Shown: positions 34,093-35,749 of the stretch, piece by piece | How positions within the stretch are numbered: the stretch's first letter is position 1 | Layout: the number at the start of each line of letters is the position of its first letter | Source of the DNA: Flavobacterium bizetiae | GTDB taxonomy: Bacteria; Bacteroidota; Bacteroidia; Flavobacteriales; Flavobacteriaceae | DNA: 35,749 bases | Direction: 5' to 3' | Assembly: GCF_902804475.1 (NCBI RefSeq) | Contig: NZ_CADCSU010000027.1 | Coordinates: 1 to 35,749 of the forward strand | The notes under the pieces: model-generated | What the model saw: the letters and a program-made list of their open reading frames with translations, nothing else | The model's database searches: none | What the model was told of the DNA's origin: nothing | Position numbers and translations under genes: made by a program

Positions 34093-34737
34093 TTAATGTT
34101 TAGGATCGTAAAGCATTGCTGTACATAAGCAATTTTTTCTTTCTTTACTCATTAATATTGGGCAATTGACACACGATTTACAATTCTCCCAGAAAACCTC
34201 ATCACTTGTTAATTCAGAATATGTAACGGGTTCAAAACCCAATTCATGATTCATTTTCATTACCGCCAAACCAGTCGTAAGACTGAATATTTTAGCATCA
34301 GGATATTTTTGGCGGCTCAATTCGAAGATTTTTCTTTTGATTGTTTTTGCCAAACCTGTATGTCTGAATTCAGGTGCTACAATTAATCCGGAATTAGAAA
34401 CATACTGACCATTTTCCCAGGAAGATATAAAAGAGAATCCTGCCCATTTCCCCTCTGATGTAAAGGCGATAATAGCTTCGCCTTTTCGTATTTTTGATTC
34501 CAGCAATTCAGGCGAACGTCCTGAAATTCCTGTTCCGCGTGCTATGGCAGACGAAAGCGTAACGTCGCAAATTTCTTTGACCCAAAAAACATGTTTGGAG
34601 TTTGCAATTTCAACCGTAAAATTTGGTATCGATTCTTCAATTAAGCTATCGTTTACCAGAACTGGTTTATTGGGGAATGGATCAGGCATTACAAAATCTT
34701 TACCTGTAAATTCTATAGTACGTTGTAGGGTTTTCAT
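34093..34737 (-). CDS. GNAT acyltransferase resembling the N-acylglutamate synthase of Bacteroidota arginine clusters
   Basis: A GNAT-fold acyl-CoA transferase. The core (about 40-180) shows the acyl-CoA-binding segment VAPEFRHTGLAKTIKRKIFELSRQK and the motifs ARGTGISGRSPE, GKWAGFSFISSW, YVSNSGLIV and KIFSLTTGLAVMKMNHELGFEPVTYSELTSDEVFW (read in two parts). The C-terminal tail is Cys-rich: Cys186, 189, 192, 203 and 205, ending CLCTAMLYDPKH. From memory these features recur in the GNAT protein encoded beside argG in Bacteroidota, which has been linked to N-acetyl- or N-succinylglutamate synthesis. Here no arg gene is nearby and there is an extra N-terminal stretch of about 38 residues, so it may be a diverged paralogue. 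GNAT is sure; substrate is not. Confidence 0.75.
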   Translation of the reverse strand: MKTLQRTIEFTGKDFVMPDPFPNKPVLVNDSLIEESIPNFTVEIANSKHVFWVKEICDVTLSSAIARGTGISGRSPELLESKIRKGEAIIAFTSEGKWAGFSFISSWENGQYVSNSGLIVAPEFRHTGLAKTIKRKIFELSRQKYPDAKIFSLTTGLAVMKMNHELGFEPVTYSELTSDEVFWENCKSCVNCPILMSKERKNCLCTAMLYDPKH

Positions 34738-34914
34738 ATTTAATTGGATGCATTCCCTATTTTATTAATAATACAATTTATCTTGCATTTGGAAATACAA
34801 AACTGAATTTTCAATTTATATACCAATTTTTTAAAACCTCTTTATTTCAATTATTAAAACCAATATATCAACAACTTAAGCGCAAAACATAAACTTTAAT
34901 CAATTGATATTCTT

Positions 34915-34945
34915 ATCAAAATGATATGATTTTTATCATTCTGAT
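34915..34945. repeat. AT-rich dyad in the gap upstream of the GNAT gene
   Basis: ATCAAAATGATA (34915-34926) pairs with TATCATTCTGAT (34934-34945) at 11 of 12 positions around a 7-nt spacer. It lies about 180 nt upstream of the GNAT start in the 323-bp gap 34738-35060, which otherwise holds the msrA terminator and no gene. It could be an operator or a chance AT-rich dyad. Confidence 0.4.
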
Positions 34946-34991
34946 ATTAATTGGATTTGTACTTGAGATAAGATCATTAAATCTTTAGCAT

Positions 34992-35025
34992 AAAAAAACC
35001 TCTAAATCAATAACTTTAGAGGTTT
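34992..35025 (-). terminator. Rho-independent terminator of msrA
   Basis: A perfect 11-bp stem (AAACCTCTAAA at 34996-35006 and TTTAGAGGTTT at 35015-35025) with an 8-nt loop is followed on the minus strand by a U tract (34998-34992). It lies about 36 nt after the msrA stop. Confidence 0.88.
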
Positions 35026-35060
35026 GTATTTTTAATGTTTCAAACGAATCGTTATAACAT

Positions 35061-35555
35061 TTATAAAAACGAAGTATTAAATCGTTCAAAATGACACGTA
35101 TACCCGTTTTGATTTTTGACCAGATAATCCTGATGATAGCCTTCGGCTACCCAAAATTTAGCAATAGGTTCAAGCGTTGTAACCACTTTTCCAGGCCATT
35201 TTCCTGAATCATCCACAAGTTGAATTACTTCTTTTGCGGCTTCTTCCTCTTCCTCATTCTGAATAAATATAGCCGATCTGTAACTTGATCCTTTGTCATT
35301 ACCTTGTCTGTCTACCGTTGTTGGGTCATGCATTCTGAAAAAGTAATCCAACAACTCCTTAAAAGAAGTGATGTTGGCATCGTAAGTAATCTCTATTCCT
35401 TCTGCATGTCCGGGATGGTTTTGATAAGTAGGGTTCTCATTTTCTCCGCCAATGTAACCCACTTCAGTATCAGTTACACCGGGACGAACACGAAAAAGAT
35501 CTTCCATACCCCAAAAACAACCTCCGGCTATATACGCTTTTTTTAAATTCTCCAT
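35061..35555 (-). CDS. msrA: Peptide methionine-S-sulfoxide reductase MsrA
   Basis: Reduces the S-epimer of methionine sulfoxide in proteins and free methionine, repairing oxidative damage in the cytoplasm. The active-site motif GCFWG places the catalytic Cys at residue 13. Other family markers are [47 protein letters not shown] and [10 protein letters not shown] second Cys (154) near the C-terminus may act in recycling. There is no signal peptide and no fused MsrB domain. Length 164 is normal for a single-domain MsrA. It is a single gene with its own terminator; the 194 bases upstream to the window end hold no gene I can see. Confidence 0.95.
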   Translation of the reverse strand: MENLKKAYIAGGCFWGMEDLFRVRPGVTDTEVGYIGGENENPTYQNHPGHAEGIEITYDANITSFKELLDYFFRMHDPTTVDRQGNDKGSSYRSAIFIQNEEEEEAAKEVIQLVDDSGKWPGKVVTTLEPIAKFWVAEGYHQDYLVKNQNGYTCHFERFNTSFL

Positions 35556-35749
35556 AATATTTGTTTTTAAAAATCATTTTAAAACTTGAGTTTCTATAAT
35601 TATAGCTTCTAAGTTTTATTGAATCAATGCATTAAAAAAATCTGTTTTAATGCTTCATCCTATATCAAAGATAATGGATTATTTGTTGATTGTATATAAA
35701 GAAAAAGAGAATTTAAAGTAAGAAGATGGTGGTTTATGATCATTTTAAA

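Overview
The window is AT-rich DNA from a member of the Bacteroidota, most likely Flavobacterium or a close relative. The evidence is a SusC/SusD pair, TonB receptors with carboxypeptidase-like N-terminal domains, a DUF4249 lipoprotein, an ECF sigma/FecR pair, promoters of the TAnnTTTG type, weak Shine-Dalgarno signals, and intergenic palindromes of the kind scattered through Flavobacterium genomes. I see no rRNA, tRNA, CRISPR array, transposase or phage gene.

Region 1 (1-21138) is a polysaccharide utilization locus (PUL). A rightward pair at the left edge encodes a CE12-type acetylesterase and a GH2 beta-galactosidase-like enzyme. It converges on a leftward series: a GH43-like enzyme, a GH105 unsaturated uronyl hydrolase, a PL22-like oligogalacturonate lyase, a GH43_24-like exo-beta-1,3-galactanase and a GH115 alpha-glucuronidase. 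Further right, leftward susC-susD encode the outer-membrane uptake pair, and divergent from susC is an esterase/GH43-like fusion. The enzyme mix points to an acetylated, uronate-containing plant glycan such as rhamnogalacturonan I with type II arabinogalactan side chains. No endo-acting backbone enzyme, inner-membrane importer or dedicated regulator is in the window, so the locus probably continues to the left.

The main discovery is regulatory. Four PUL promoters, two on each strand, carry a direct repeat ACAGGAT-N3-ACAGGAT (10-bp period) at exactly the same distance from a TAnnTTT(G/A) -7 element: 22 nt from the last T of the repeat to the first T of the -7 box. They precede the CE12-GH2 pair, the GH43-like/GH105/PL22/GH43_24/GH115 series, susCD and the fusion gene. 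This suggests one activator controls the whole locus. A second finding is that the GH43_24-like gene carries a copied GH115 gene head: about 455 bp of intergenic DNA plus roughly 42 codons are duplicated, so two enzymes share almost the same N-terminus.

Region 2 (21223-26428) is a leftward cell-surface signalling and uptake operon: ECF sigma factor, a 69-residue small protein, FecR-like anti-sigma, a TonB receptor with a signalling (STN) domain and a DUF4249 lipoprotein. Its logic differs from that of the PUL, whose SusC has no STN domain.

Region 3 (26800-33183) is a rightward operon for a tripartite RND efflux pump (adaptor, inner-membrane pump, outer-membrane channel), preceded by a small secreted protein with a good promoter and ended by a strong terminator. 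Region 4 (33405-35555) holds leftward single genes: a nucleosidase, a GNAT acyltransferase resembling the one in Bacteroidota arginine clusters, and msrA. Several gaps between genes are filled by stacked hairpins and palindromes rather than genes.
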